Source: an uncultured Eubacteriales bacterium (lineage in GTDB: Bacteria; Bacillota; Clostridia; Peptostreptococcales; Anaerovoracaceae). From it: 56,484 nt of DNA. Each line of letters starts with the position of its first letter. The first letter of the stretch is position 1. The DNA lies in the NCBI GenBank assembly GCA_902796965.1, contig CADBRA010000090.1, forward strand, positions 1-56,484. The letters run 5' to 3'. Position numbers and translations under genes: made by a program. Shown one piece after another: positions 27,435 to 35,910 of the stretch. Under the pieces are notes generated by a model that saw only the letters and a list, made by a program, of their open reading frames with translations, was not told the origin of the DNA and did not search any database.

Positions 27435-29600
27435 TTATTTCCGGCTGAAGAGATCTTTGAGCCTTGCGATGAATCCTTTAGTTTCATCATGCTGCGGCGG
27501 TGCAGCGGCTCTTTCCTTTTCTGCAGCGGCTTCAGAAGCGGCTTCGGCAGCGCTGCGCATTGCTTCATCGATCAGGTACTGCTGTTCGCTGAATGGAGGT
27601 TTTCCGTCTTCGATCTTTTCAAGCGAACCGTCGCTCTTTATAGTTCTTGCTTTTGTGTTGTCTCTGAGACACGCATTGAGTATATCGCGTATTCTCGACT
27701 GTACGTCGGTATCGTAGACAGGGCATGCTACTTCGACGCGGCGTTCCGTATTTCTCGTCATGAAATCGGCTGATGCTATGTACATGCGTTCGTTTTCGCC
27801 GGTGCCGAAGCAGTAGATTCTGGAATGCTCAAGATATCGTCCTACGATGGATCTTATATGGATATTTTCTGTGGCGCCGGGAATTCCAGGCAGTATGCAG
27901 CATATTCCTCTGATGATCATGTCCACATGCACGTCGGCGCATGATGCGTCTTTCAGCCTTCTGATGATATCAAGATCTGTAAATGAATTGATCTTGATCG
28001 TGATTCTTCCATCTGAACCTTTTGCGATCTCTTTGTCTATTTCTCTGAGAACTGTGCTTTTAAGTGAAACAGGAGAGACGAGCAGATCTTTATATATTCC
28101 GTGTATATTGCCGATCGCGAGATTTTTGAAAAATTCAACTGCGTCGCGTCCGATCTCTTCGTCACTTGTGATCAGAGCCAGATCCGTGTACTGCTTTGCC
28201 GTTTTTTCGTTATAGTTTCCAGTACCTATCTGTGTTATGTATTCTATTCCATCACGGTTTCTGCGTGTGATGAGACAGACTTTGCTGTGAACTTTGTAGC
28301 CCGGAAGGCCGTAAATAACCTGGCAGCCGGAATATTCCATCCTCTCGGACCAGTCTATGTTTTCCTGCTCGTCAAATCTCGCGCGCAGCTCTATTACAGC
28401 CGTTACATCTTTGCCGTTTTCAGCTGCCATGCACAGGTATTCGGCTATGCGCGGGCGCCTTGCAAGTCTGTAGATCGTTATCTTTATGGATACTGTGTCA
28501 GGATCCTCGGCTGCTTCTCTGAGCATTCTAAGGAATGGATCCATGCTTTCGAACGGGTATGAGAGTATTATGTCACCGCGCTTGACGCGGTCGGCTATTT
28601 TTTCCCTTGGTTTTATCATCGGAGAAGGCTGCGGCTTGAAAGGCTTATAAAGGAGCTGTATTTTCTTGTTTTCCGGGATTTTGTCCTCAAGCCCGAACAC
28701 GTAACCCATTTTAAGCGGTCCGTTAATTTTATATGTTTGTTTGCGGTTTAGAACGAATCGTTTGCAGAGATAATCCAGCATGCTGCTGCTCATGTCGGAT
28801 TTGTATTCAAGGCGTACCGGTTCCAGACGCTTGCGCTTGAAAAGAGCTTTTTTCATATTTTCTCTGAAGTCGTCTGAGGCGAGTTCGAAATCAGCTTCAT
28901 CAGGGTCTATATCGGCGCTTCTGGTTATGCAGAATGCTGTAGTTTCGAGTATTTTGCAGCCAGTGAATATTTCTTCGATATGTGTCAGTATGAGATCTTC
29001 CGTAAACACAAAACGAATATCATTGCCTGGCAGCATTACTATGTCAGGGACGCTAGCAGGTACAGGAATGATTCCGAATGATGTATTTCCGTCGAATTTA
29101 AGCTTTGCGCCTATGTGAATGACCTTGTTAAGCAGGTGCGGGAACGGATGATGTGAATCTATTATTTGAGGAGACAGAACGGGTTCAAGCATATCAGAAA
29201 ACCAGGTGTCGAGATATTCTTTTTCGATGTCATTCAGTTCATCCGGCTCAAGCTGGCAGATGTCGTGCATACGCAGTCTGGCGGAGACTGCGTGATAGAG
29301 CATATCTCTCTTTGATACCAGCGGAATGCACGCTTTGAACACGGCTTTAATCTGCTCGTCCGTAGTCATGTGGCCCTTGTTCTCACGCTCGTTGTTGCCG
29401 GAGAGATGCAGCGTTTCGAGACTACCGACTCTGACCATGAAAAATTCATCGAGATTGCTGGAAAAAATGCTGATAAATTTAAGCCGCTCGAAAAGAGGAA
29501 CTGTTTCATCGGCAGCTTCGTCGAGAACACGGTCGTTGAACTTGAGCCAGGACAGTTCTCTGTTCTGGGTAAACTGTATTTCGCCTGCTTGATCAGTCAT
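27435..29600 (-). CDS. ppk1: Polyphosphate kinase 1
   Basis: PPK1 reversibly polymerises the gamma phosphate of ATP into inorganic polyphosphate. The 721-residue protein contains the N-terminal QNRELSWLKFNDRVLDEA motif and both active-site histidines: H438 in YKVHSKVCLI (equivalent to E. coli H435) and H592 in LEHSRIYCFG. ITQIGTGNYNEKTAKQYTD and TRNTERRVEVACPV are also typical. The last 45 residues form an Ala/Glu-rich helical extension (AAEAASEAAAEKERAAA) ending in a basic amphipathic patch, absent from the E. coli enzyme. AAAGGA lies eight bases before the ATG, inside the end of ppx; the genes overlap by eight bases. Confidence 0.97.
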   Translation of the reverse strand: MTDQAGEIQFTQNRELSWLKFNDRVLDEAADETVPLFERLKFISIFSSNLDEFFMVRVGSLETLHLSGNNERENKGHMTTDEQIKAVFKACIPLVSKRDMLYHAVSARLRMHDICQLEPDELNDIEKEYLDTWFSDMLEPVLSPQIIDSHHPFPHLLNKVIHIGAKLKFDGNTSFGIIPVPASVPDIVMLPGNDIRFVFTEDLILTHIEEIFTGCKILETTAFCITRSADIDPDEADFELASDDFRENMKKALFKRKRLEPVRLEYKSDMSSSMLDYLCKRFVLNRKQTYKINGPLKMGYVFGLEDKIPENKKIQLLYKPFKPQPSPMIKPREKIADRVKRGDIILSYPFESMDPFLRMLREAAEDPDTVSIKITIYRLARRPRIAEYLCMAAENGKDVTAVIELRARFDEQENIDWSERMEYSGCQVIYGLPGYKVHSKVCLITRRNRDGIEYITQIGTGNYNEKTAKQYTDLALITSDEEIGRDAVEFFKNLAIGNIHGIYKDLLVSPVSLKSTVLREIDKEIAKGSDGRITIKINSFTDLDIIRRLKDASCADVHVDMIIRGICCILPGIPGATENIHIRSIVGRYLEHSRIYCFGTGENERMYIASADFMTRNTERRVEVACPVYDTDVQSRIRDILNACLRDNTKARTIKSDGSLEKIEDGKPPFSEQQYLIDEAMRSAAEAASEAAAEKERAAAPPQHDETKGFIARLKDLFSRK

Positions 29601-30510
29601 TGATTAATCCTTTCTCTTTCAGATGATAATATAGATAGCCCTCTCTGACTCCATAAGGACTTGTAACGATGTTCTTTATTTTAAACATAGAACAGATCTC
29701 GGACATGATCGTGATACCAGGTGTTATGGTGTGAATACGATCAGGAGCTATTCTGAGAAGCCTGTTGGTGATCCTTCCGGGACCGTTGCAGATCTGCGAA
29801 AGATAGTCGTCGAAGAAGTCCGGCTGATACTTCTTGGAGCTTCCCGTAAAATACGATGCGATCTGGTGTGCGGTGCGGGCGGTTCCGCCGATGGCGCACA
29901 TCGTGTCTGTATTTATGTCATCAGGAGAAAAGCCGAGATCATCGAGACATTCGTCCACGTTTGAACGGATGCGCCGTATTTCGGGCCTGCTCGGCAGAAT
30001 CCCGTCCACATATTTGGTGTACATATTGAGCGATCCTATCGGCAGAGACACAGAATTTACCGGTTCTCTGTTTTTAAAGTACACGAGCTCGGTGCTGCCT
30101 CCGCCGACGTCTGTTATGAGGCCGGTCTTCATCGAAGTGCTTCTGAGAGCACCGTAGTAGTCGAACATCGCTTCTTCGCGTCCCGTGAGCACTTGGATGT
30201 CGAACCCGGTCTTTTTCCTGAGGATGCTGAGCACCTCGTCGCTGTTTGTGATATTTCTCAGCGGAGCTGTGCCGAACGGGAGTATTTCCTTGAGCGTAAT
30301 CTGATCTGTTATCGTCCTGAGTTCGCTGAGTATGCTCGTCGCCTCACGTATGCCTTCCTTTGTCATGCGGCCGCTGCTGTTTATGTAGCCTGCGAGTCCG
30401 GCCATGTATTTATTTTTCAGGACAGCCTGGATATTGTTATCGTTTACACTGTAGATTACGAGACGGATCGTGTTCGATCCGATGTCGATGACACCATATA
30501 AATCTGACAT
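29593..30510 (-). CDS. ppx: Exopolyphosphatase, Ppx/GppA family
   Basis: The 305-residue protein contains the actin-like ATPase fold of Ppx/GppA. Motifs are GVIDIGSNTIRLVIY at the N-terminus, FGTAPLRNITN, GREEAMFDYYG, ITDVGGGSTELVYF and TMCAIGGTARTAH. It corresponds to the short, two-domain form lacking the C-terminal HD-like domain of E. coli Ppx. Such proteins hydrolyse polyphosphate or pppGpp. It is translated first on the minus strand and overlaps ppk1, so synthesis and breakdown of polyphosphate are co-expressed. Confidence 0.92.
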   Translation of the reverse strand: MSDLYGVIDIGSNTIRLVIYSVNDNNIQAVLKNKYMAGLAGYINSSGRMTKEGIREATSILSELRTITDQITLKEILPFGTAPLRNITNSDEVLSILRKKTGFDIQVLTGREEAMFDYYGALRSTSMKTGLITDVGGGSTELVYFKNREPVNSVSLPIGSLNMYTKYVDGILPSRPEIRRIRSNVDECLDDLGFSPDDINTDTMCAIGGTARTAHQIASYFTGSSKKYQPDFFDDYLSQICNGPGRITNRLLRIAPDRIHTITPGITIMSEICSMFKIKNIVTSPYGVREGYLYYHLKEKGLIND

Positions 30511-31341
30511 AAGCTTGAAGCACCCTTCCGCACTGGATTAGAAACTTAGATCACGCGCTGTTTCTATGATCCGTTAAATGATATAGATGAAATATGAAGA
30601 AAAGATAGGATACCGGTAAAATCTGCGTAAAACAGAGGACACTGCCGCTGATCTGCTGGCCGTGGCTCCGCCTGACTGCGCAGAGTTTATATCATTTTCT
30701 TTCCTATATAGATAGTATTAATATACAGTGAACAAAATATGCCGAACTGTCCACTGCTTTCTATAATAATATTATACATTAATTTCGGCGGATAAAATTC
30801 TTTCATTCTGAGCCAGTGCCTGAATTATGCTGAAAAAAGTGAGCGACGGATTGAAATTCCGGGAAAATACCGCTTCTGCGCAGCGCTCCGCGCAGTGTTA
30901 TTCAAGAGCGGACTGAATTCAAATTCACGGGAGAAGGACGCAGACCTGCCTGATGAGCGTTGGTGTGCTGACGGGTGCATCGAGTGGAAGCAGCGGGAGC
31001 ACTTACTGCCCGATGAGCGCTGGTGTGCTGACCGGCACATTGAGTGGCCGTAGTGGGAGCAACTTTCGGCCTGATGTGAGCGGATGCTCTCGGAGGCATG
31101 ATTATTTGCTTTACCATCGGCGAAAATCCGTGATAATAATGCCAGAATCTGAAATATAACGATGATGACATGAAAATTATCCTGTTATAATTGTTAAAAA
31201 AATACTTTTTACGGCGGAGCAATTAAGAAGTCCAATTAAATTGACTTTATCCATAATTTATGATAGTTTATCAATAGCAAGGTCGGTTTGGTTAAATTAA
31301 ATAATATGGTCGGATTAATGGAAGTTGGAGGTAAAAAATCA
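30511..31341. other. Intergenic region between ppx and the alcohol dehydrogenase
   Basis: This gap of 831 bases holds no gene I can support. The left part is the ppx leader. A GC-rich hairpin-prone part (near 30870-30895, GCGC-AGCGCTCC-GCGC) precedes an imperfect 60-base tandem repeat, listed separately. The right part is AT-rich and probably contains the adh promoter; TTGACT at 31241 and TATAAT at 31186-31191 are the best hexamers, but neither has a good partner. Confidence 0.45.
30948..31090. repeat. Imperfect 60-base tandem repeat, about 2.3 copies
   Basis: Copy 1 starts at GCCTGATGAGCG (30948), copy 2 at GCCCGATGAGCG (31008) and a diverged partial third copy at GCCTGATGTGAG (31069). Copies 1 and 2 are roughly 80 per cent identical by eye, sharing TGGTGTGCTGAC, GAGTGG and GGGAGCA. 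The period is divisible by three, so several frames stay open; one plus-strand frame would give a 20-residue repeat with the shared core GVLTG. No start signal supports translation. Confidence 0.7.
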
Positions 31342-32499
31342 ATGGCTTATCAGGAAATATACCAGCCTTTACATACTGTCATCGGTTCAGGTTCCCTCGC
31401 TGAGATCCCAGGTCTCGCAAAGAGAATCGACTGCAAAAAGGCACTGGTAGTCACAGACGAAGGTCTCAAAAAGATCGGCACTCTCAAGATGGTTACAGAC
31501 GTTCTTGACAAAGAAGGCGTTCCTTATGAGACTTACGCTGAGGTAAGACCTAACCCTACATGCGCTATGGTAAGAGCCGCTTACAAGAAGTTCACTGAAG
31601 GCGGCTGTGATTACCTGATCGCTTTAGGCGGCGGCTCAGCTATGGACTGCTCAAAGGCAGTATCCATCATGGCTACAAACGGCGGAGATGTAAAGGATTA
31701 TGAGGGCGTCAACAAGTCAAAGGTAAAGGGCGCTCCTATGATCGCTATCAACACTACGGCTGGTACTGGTTCCGAAGTTACACTGTTCTACATCATCACT
31801 GATGAAGAGCGTAAAGTAAAGATGGCAATGGTAGACCCTCACTGTCTCGCTTACGCAGCAGTAGATGACCCTGAAGTTATGGCAGGCATGCCTCCTTCAC
31901 TGACAGCTGCTACTGGTATGGACGCTCTTACTCACGCTATCGAAGCATACACAGCTAATGGTCATTATCCGTTCTGCGACGGACTCGCTCTCGAAGCTAT
32001 AAAGCTGATCGCAAGATTCCTCGAGAGAGCTGTTGTAAACGGCAGAGACATGATCGCAAGAGAGAACATGTGCTGGGCTCAGTACATGGCAGGCGTAGCA
32101 TTCTCGAACGCAGGTCTCGGTATGGTTCACGCTATGGCTCACCAGCTCGGCGGCTTCTACAACATGCCTCACGGACAGTGCAACGCTATGCTTCTCCCTC
32201 ACGTTATGGAATACAACAAGTCCATCAACAAGAAGAGATATGCTGACGTCGGCAAGGCTCTCGGCATCCCTATAGACGCAATGACTATCGATCAGGCTGC
32301 TGATGCTACTATCAAGTGGATCGTAGATATTTCAAAGAGAATCAACATCCCTGCTCTCAAGGATTCCAAGTTCGATCCTAAGGATGTTCCTACTCTTGCA
32401 GCAAACGCAATGCACGATGCATGCATGGCTGCAAACGCTATCCAGCCTGCAGTTGAAGACGTTGAAGCTACATTCATGGCAGCTTATAACGCTGAATAA
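31342..32499 (+). CDS. Iron-containing alcohol dehydrogenase (group III)
   Basis: The 385-residue enzyme has the classic length of this family. The NAD-binding half shows VVTDEGLKKIG and LIALGGGSAMDCSKAVSIM. The metal half contains GMDALTHAIEAY, GLGMVHAMAHQLGGFYNMPH and the following PHGQCNAMLLPHVMEYN, supplying the Asp and three His iron ligands. Such enzymes interconvert aldehydes and alcohols (ethanol, butanol, 1,3-propanediol, lactaldehyde); the substrate is not assignable. ATG 31342 is preferred over two upstream starts because TGGAGG lies 10 bases before it. Codon use is strongly biased, pointing to high expression. Confidence 0.93.
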   Translation: MAYQEIYQPLHTVIGSGSLAEIPGLAKRIDCKKALVVTDEGLKKIGTLKMVTDVLDKEGVPYETYAEVRPNPTCAMVRAAYKKFTEGGCDYLIALGGGSAMDCSKAVSIMATNGGDVKDYEGVNKSKVKGAPMIAINTTAGTGSEVTLFYIITDEERKVKMAMVDPHCLAYAAVDDPEVMAGMPPSLTAATGMDALTHAIEAYTANGHYPFCDGLALEAIKLIARFLERAVVNGRDMIARENMCWAQYMAGVAFSNAGLGMVHAMAHQLGGFYNMPHGQCNAMLLPHVMEYNKSINKKRYADVGKALGIPIDAMTIDQAADATIKWIVDISKRINIPALKDSKFDPKDVPTLAANAMHDACMAANAIQPAVEDVEATFMAAYNAE

Positions 32500-32554
32500 T
32501 TTCTGAAATAAATTATTATTTATCGATACGATAAATCAATAAGCCGGACATATG

Positions 32555-32587
32555 GCGCTGCTTCATTTCATGAGGCAGCGCTTTTTT
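32555..32587 (+). terminator. Intrinsic terminator after the alcohol dehydrogenase
   Basis: GCGCTGC (32555-32561) with inner TCAT pairs with ATGA and GCAGCGC (32575-32581), followed by T6. A second small inverted repeat, ATTTATCG-ATA-CGATAAAT (32518-32536), lies between the stop and this hairpin. Confidence 0.9.
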
Positions 32588-32708
32588 AATATCCATATTT
32601 TCAGGAATTTGTAATAAAAATAATATGTTTTTATCCCCGTAAAAAATATGGCGCGGTATAATAATAAAGATTATTGGTTATTACTGATTAACTTGACGGA
32701 GGAAGGAT

Positions 32709-33005
32709 ATGTCTGCAGCAGCATTCATATATCTGGCGGAAGGGCTTTCGCCTGAGAAGCAGCACGGAGTGATAAATTCACCGGGATTCGAGATGAGAAT
32801 ATTCGGTGTATCGAGTTACGAACAGGCTTGTGATGTCGCAAAAGCACTCGTCAATACAGGCACAGAATCCATAGTCCTCTGTGCGGGCTTCGGGTACAGA
32901 GGAACGGCTATGGTAAAAGCGGCAGTTCCGGGAATTCCTGTCGCGACGACGAAATTCGACTATCATCCGGGACTAGGATGTTCCGGCGACGATGTATTTC
33001 AGTAG
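32709..33005 (+). CDS. DUF6506-type small protein, copy 1
   Basis: The 98-residue protein of unknown function belongs, by my recollection of the family, to DUF6506. It reads as an alternating alpha/beta domain: AAFIYLAEGL, MRIFGVSSYEQACDVAKALV, SIVLCAGFGYRGTAMVKAAV, then IPVATTKFDYHPG and a C-terminal DDVFQ. It has no signal peptide or membrane helix. GGAGGAAGG lies six bases before the ATG. The gene has a TATAAT (32657-32662) upstream but no clear -35. It is followed 19 bases later by a paralogue, so the two probably act together or as a heteromer. Confidence 0.7.
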   Translation: MSAAAFIYLAEGLSPEKQHGVINSPGFEMRIFGVSSYEQACDVAKALVNTGTESIVLCAGFGYRGTAMVKAAVPGIPVATTKFDYHPGLGCSGDDVFQ

Positions 33006-33024
33006 AAACGGAGGAATGTGAGTC

Positions 33025-33324
33025 ATGTTCAACTGCGGTTTTATATATATTACAGATTCATGTGATCCGTCGACAGATCACGTCTACATCCCTTCGGACT
33101 GTGGAGTCGCGATGCAGGTCATCGGAGTGAGCAGCTACGCTGAGGCGGAGGAAGCTGCGAAAAAGCTGGCCGATGCAGGCGCTGACGCAATCGAGCTCTG
33201 TCCCGGATTCGGAATAGAGGGAGTTTACCGTGTAAAGAAAGCGGCTCCGGGCGTTCAGATAGGCGTTGCGAGGTTCGACTTTCACACGTCCATGGACTGC
33301 AAGAGTCCTGACGACATTTTTTAG
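33025..33324 (+). CDS. DUF6506-type small protein, copy 2
   Basis: The 99-residue paralogue of the preceding gene aligns over its whole length: CGFIYITDSC, MQVIGVSSYAEAEEAAKKLA, AIELCPGFGIEGVYRVKKAA, VQIGVARFDFHTS and a terminal DDIF. The invariant cores are GVSSY, LCxGFG and FDxH. Compared with copy 1 it has an extra eight residues around the SCDPSTDHVYIPSD loop. Function unknown. The upstream GGAGGAATG site fits the ATG. It ends about 50 bases before a terminator that stands right in front of feoB. Confidence 0.7.
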   Translation: MFNCGFIYITDSCDPSTDHVYIPSDCGVAMQVIGVSSYAEAEEAAKKLADAGADAIELCPGFGIEGVYRVKKAAPGVQIGVARFDFHTSMDCKSPDDIF

Positions 33325-33377
33325 TCAATTAAATAATTAATCAGATAAAGTTTCAGATATCGATGTCAGTATAACAG

Positions 33378-33410
33378 AGCAGGTGCTGATCGCTTCAGTA
33401 CCTGCTTTTT
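33378..33410 (+). terminator. Terminator/attenuator immediately upstream of feoB
   Basis: AGCAGGTGCTGA (33378-33389) pairs with TCAGTACCTGCT (33395-33406), one mismatch, followed by T5. Only 20 bases remain to the feoB start, leaving no room for a separate promoter after the hairpin. Confidence 0.75.
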
Positions 33411-33430
33411 GAGATATTATGGGGGATTCT

Positions 33431-35788
33431 ATGACATTAAGAGATCTTGAAATCGGCGACTCAGCCATCATCAGGGCTGTCGGAGGAGAGGGCGCTCTGC
33501 GGCAGCATTTTCTTGACATGGGTTTGATACCTGGAATACGGGTAACACTAATAAAGTACGCGCCTATGGGCGATCCCATGGAGGTCAGACTTCACAGCTA
33601 TGAGCTGACGCTTCGCCTTGATGACGCGGCAAAGATTGAAGTCGAAAAGATAAACATGGGAACAGAGAAAGAGCACAGCAGGCAGGAGAAGACGGACAGC
33701 ATTCCTCACCCGGGACTGGGCGAGGGAGGAAAATATCACGTCAAGGCAGATGAGCATCCTGTTCCTGAGGGCGAGACACTGACGTTCGCGCTGGCCGGAA
33801 ACCAGAACTGCGGAAAGACGACGCTGTTCAACGCACTCACGGGAGCCAACCAGCATGTCGGAAATTTTCCGGGCGTGACGGTTGACAGAAAAGACGGCGT
33901 CATAAAGGGACATCCAGAGACGCTTGTCACGGACCTGCCGGGCATTTACTCCATGTCGCCGTACAGCAGCGAGGAGCTTGTAACAAGAAGGTTCATACTG
34001 AATGAAAAGCCTAAGGGCATCATAAACATACTCGATGCGTCGAATATAGAGCGCAACCTTTACCTGACTCTGCAGCTTCTCGAACTCAACATTCCGATGG
34101 TTGTCGCTCTGAATATGATGGACGAAGTGCGCGAAAACGGCGGCTCCATCAGGATAAACGAGATGGAGGAGATGCTCGGCGTGCCTGTTGTTCCGATCTC
34201 GGCCGCAAAAAATGAAGGCATAGAGGAACTCATAGATCACTGCGTTCACGTCGCTAAATATCAGGAGCGCCCGGGCAGGCTCGACTTCTGTCCTGACGAC
34301 GACACGCCGGAGGGCGCTGTCCACAGGTGCATACACGGAATCATGCATCTCATCAGCGATCACGCAGAAAAGGCCGGAGTTCCGGTGCGGTTCGCAGCCT
34401 CCAAGATAGCCGAGGGAGATCAGCGTATCATAGACGTCCTGCATCTTGATGAGAATGAAAAAGAGATGATAGAGCACATAGTTCTTCAGATGGAAAAAGA
34501 GAGGGGACTCGACAGGGCAGCCGCTATAGCCGATATGAGGTTCAGATTTATACAGAACCTGTGCGATGCCACTGTTATAAAGCCGAAGGAGAGCAGAGAA
34601 CACGAGCGCAGCAGGAGGGCTGACAGGATTCTGACTGGCAAATACACAGCGATTCCTGCATTCATCGGTATCATGGCTCTCGTATTCTGGCTGACGTTCA
34701 ATGTCATCGGAGCATGGTTGTCAAATCTGCTCGATAAGGGGATTCAGGCTCTTGCCGGTCTCGCAGATGCGGGCCTGACGGCCGCACATGCGAATCCCGT
34801 GATTCATTCGCTTGTCGCAGATGGAATTTTCAAGGGAGTAGGAACGGTGCTGAGTTTTCTGCCGATAATAGTCACACTGTTCTTTTTCCTGTCAATGCTT
34901 GAAGACAGCGGTTACATGGCGCGTGTGGCATTCGTCATGGACAAGCTCCTTAGGAAAATCGGTCTTTCAGGCAGGAGCATAGTACCGATGCTCATAGGTT
35001 TCGGCTGTACAGTGCCGGGCGTGATGGCGAGCAGAACGCTTCCTTCTGAACGCGACAGAAAGATGACTGTTCTCCTGACGCCGTTTATGAGCTGCTCGGC
35101 AAAGCTGCCGATATACGGATTTTTTACAGCTGCGTTCTTCCCGGGACATGGCGCAATAGTCATGGTAATCTTATATTTCACCGGAATAGTCGTGGGAATA
35201 ATTGCGGCTCTGGTCATGAAAAAAACAGCGTTTAAGGGTGAGGCTGTGCCGTTTGTAATGGAACTTCCGAATTACAGGATGCCGGGACTCAAGAATGTAG
35301 GAAGGCTGGCATGGGACAAGGCCAAGGATTATATCGAAAGAGCATTTACTATCATATTCGTGGCGACTATAGTAGTATGGTTTCTGCAGACTTTTGATCT
35401 GCATTTCAACGTCGTTTCAGATTCTAAGGAAAGCATACTCGCCATGATCGCGGGGGTCATCATGCCGATATTCATGCCGCTTGGCTTCAGTGACTGGAGA
35501 ATTTCGACAGCTCTGCTGACAGGAATGATGGCGAAAGAAAGTGTCGTATCGACACTTAACGTGCTGATACCGTCCAGAACTGAGCTTTTCAGCGTACTTA
35601 CGCCGCTCAGCACTGTTTCGCTGCTTGTGTTCTGTCTGCTTTACACTCCATGCGTGGCCGCGATTGCTTCAATCAGAAAGGAGCTCGGCGGAAAAACAGC
35701 TGCAGGAGTTGCGTTCTGGCAGTTCGGTATAGCCTGGATAGTATCATTTGTTGTATACAATGTTGGAGTACTGTTAGTGTCCATGTAA
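33431..35788 (+). CDS. feoB: Ferrous iron transporter FeoB with fused N-terminal FeoA domain
   Basis: The 785-residue protein imports Fe2+. Residues 1-75 are a FeoA (SH3-like) domain (GDSAIIRAVGGEGALRQHFL, then MGLIPGIRVTLIKYAPMGDP). The G domain starts near residue 117, with P-loop GNQNCGKT at 123-130 (Gln replaces the usual Pro) and TDLPGIYSMSPYSSEE. The membrane part has the two Gate motifs, including SGRSIVPMLIGFGCTVPGV and MSCSAKLPIYGFF with the putative iron-handling cysteines, and ends without the C-terminal FeoC-like extension. ATG 33431 follows GGGGGA; an ATG at 33419 precedes that site. The fusion makes a separate feoA unnecessary. Confidence 0.96.
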   Translation: MTLRDLEIGDSAIIRAVGGEGALRQHFLDMGLIPGIRVTLIKYAPMGDPMEVRLHSYELTLRLDDAAKIEVEKINMGTEKEHSRQEKTDSIPHPGLGEGGKYHVKADEHPVPEGETLTFALAGNQNCGKTTLFNALTGANQHVGNFPGVTVDRKDGVIKGHPETLVTDLPGIYSMSPYSSEELVTRRFILNEKPKGIINILDASNIERNLYLTLQLLELNIPMVVALNMMDEVRENGGSIRINEMEEMLGVPVVPISAAKNEGIEELIDHCVHVAKYQERPGRLDFCPDDDTPEGAVHRCIHGIMHLISDHAEKAGVPVRFAASKIAEGDQRIIDVLHLDENEKEMIEHIVLQMEKERGLDRAAAIADMRFRFIQNLCDATVIKPKESREHERSRRADRILTGKYTAIPAFIGIMALVFWLTFNVIGAWLSNLLDKGIQALAGLADAGLTAAHANPVIHSLVADGIFKGVGTVLSFLPIIVTLFFFLSMLEDSGYMARVAFVMDKLLRKIGLSGRSIVPMLIGFGCTVPGVMASRTLPSERDRKMTVLLTPFMSCSAKLPIYGFFTAAFFPGHGAIVMVILYFTGIVVGIIAALVMKKTAFKGEAVPFVMELPNYRMPGLKNVGRLAWDKAKDYIERAFTIIFVATIVVWFLQTFDLHFNVVSDSKESILAMIAGVIMPIFMPLGFSDWRISTALLTGMMAKESVVSTLNVLIPSRTELFSVLTPLSTVSLLVFCLLYTPCVAAIASIRKELGGKTAAGVAFWQFGIAWIVSFVVYNVGVLLVSM

Positions 35789-35910
35789 ATTTATTGTAAA
35801 CTGCAGATAACATATCGCAGCATCACAGCCCATTGTGATAGAATATTCAATAACATTTAACCGGACAGGCATTTGCAGCTGCGTGTCCGGCGGGCTTGAC
35901 GGAGGGACTT

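Noticed and set aside
30825..31222. Several overlapping open frames on both strands over the 60-base repeat
   Set aside because: A repeat period divisible by three keeps many frames open; none has a good start signal or family likeness.
35789..35910. M-box magnesium riboswitch before mgtE
   Set aside because: The gap is 120 bases, shorter than a full M-box, and shows no recognisable conserved core.
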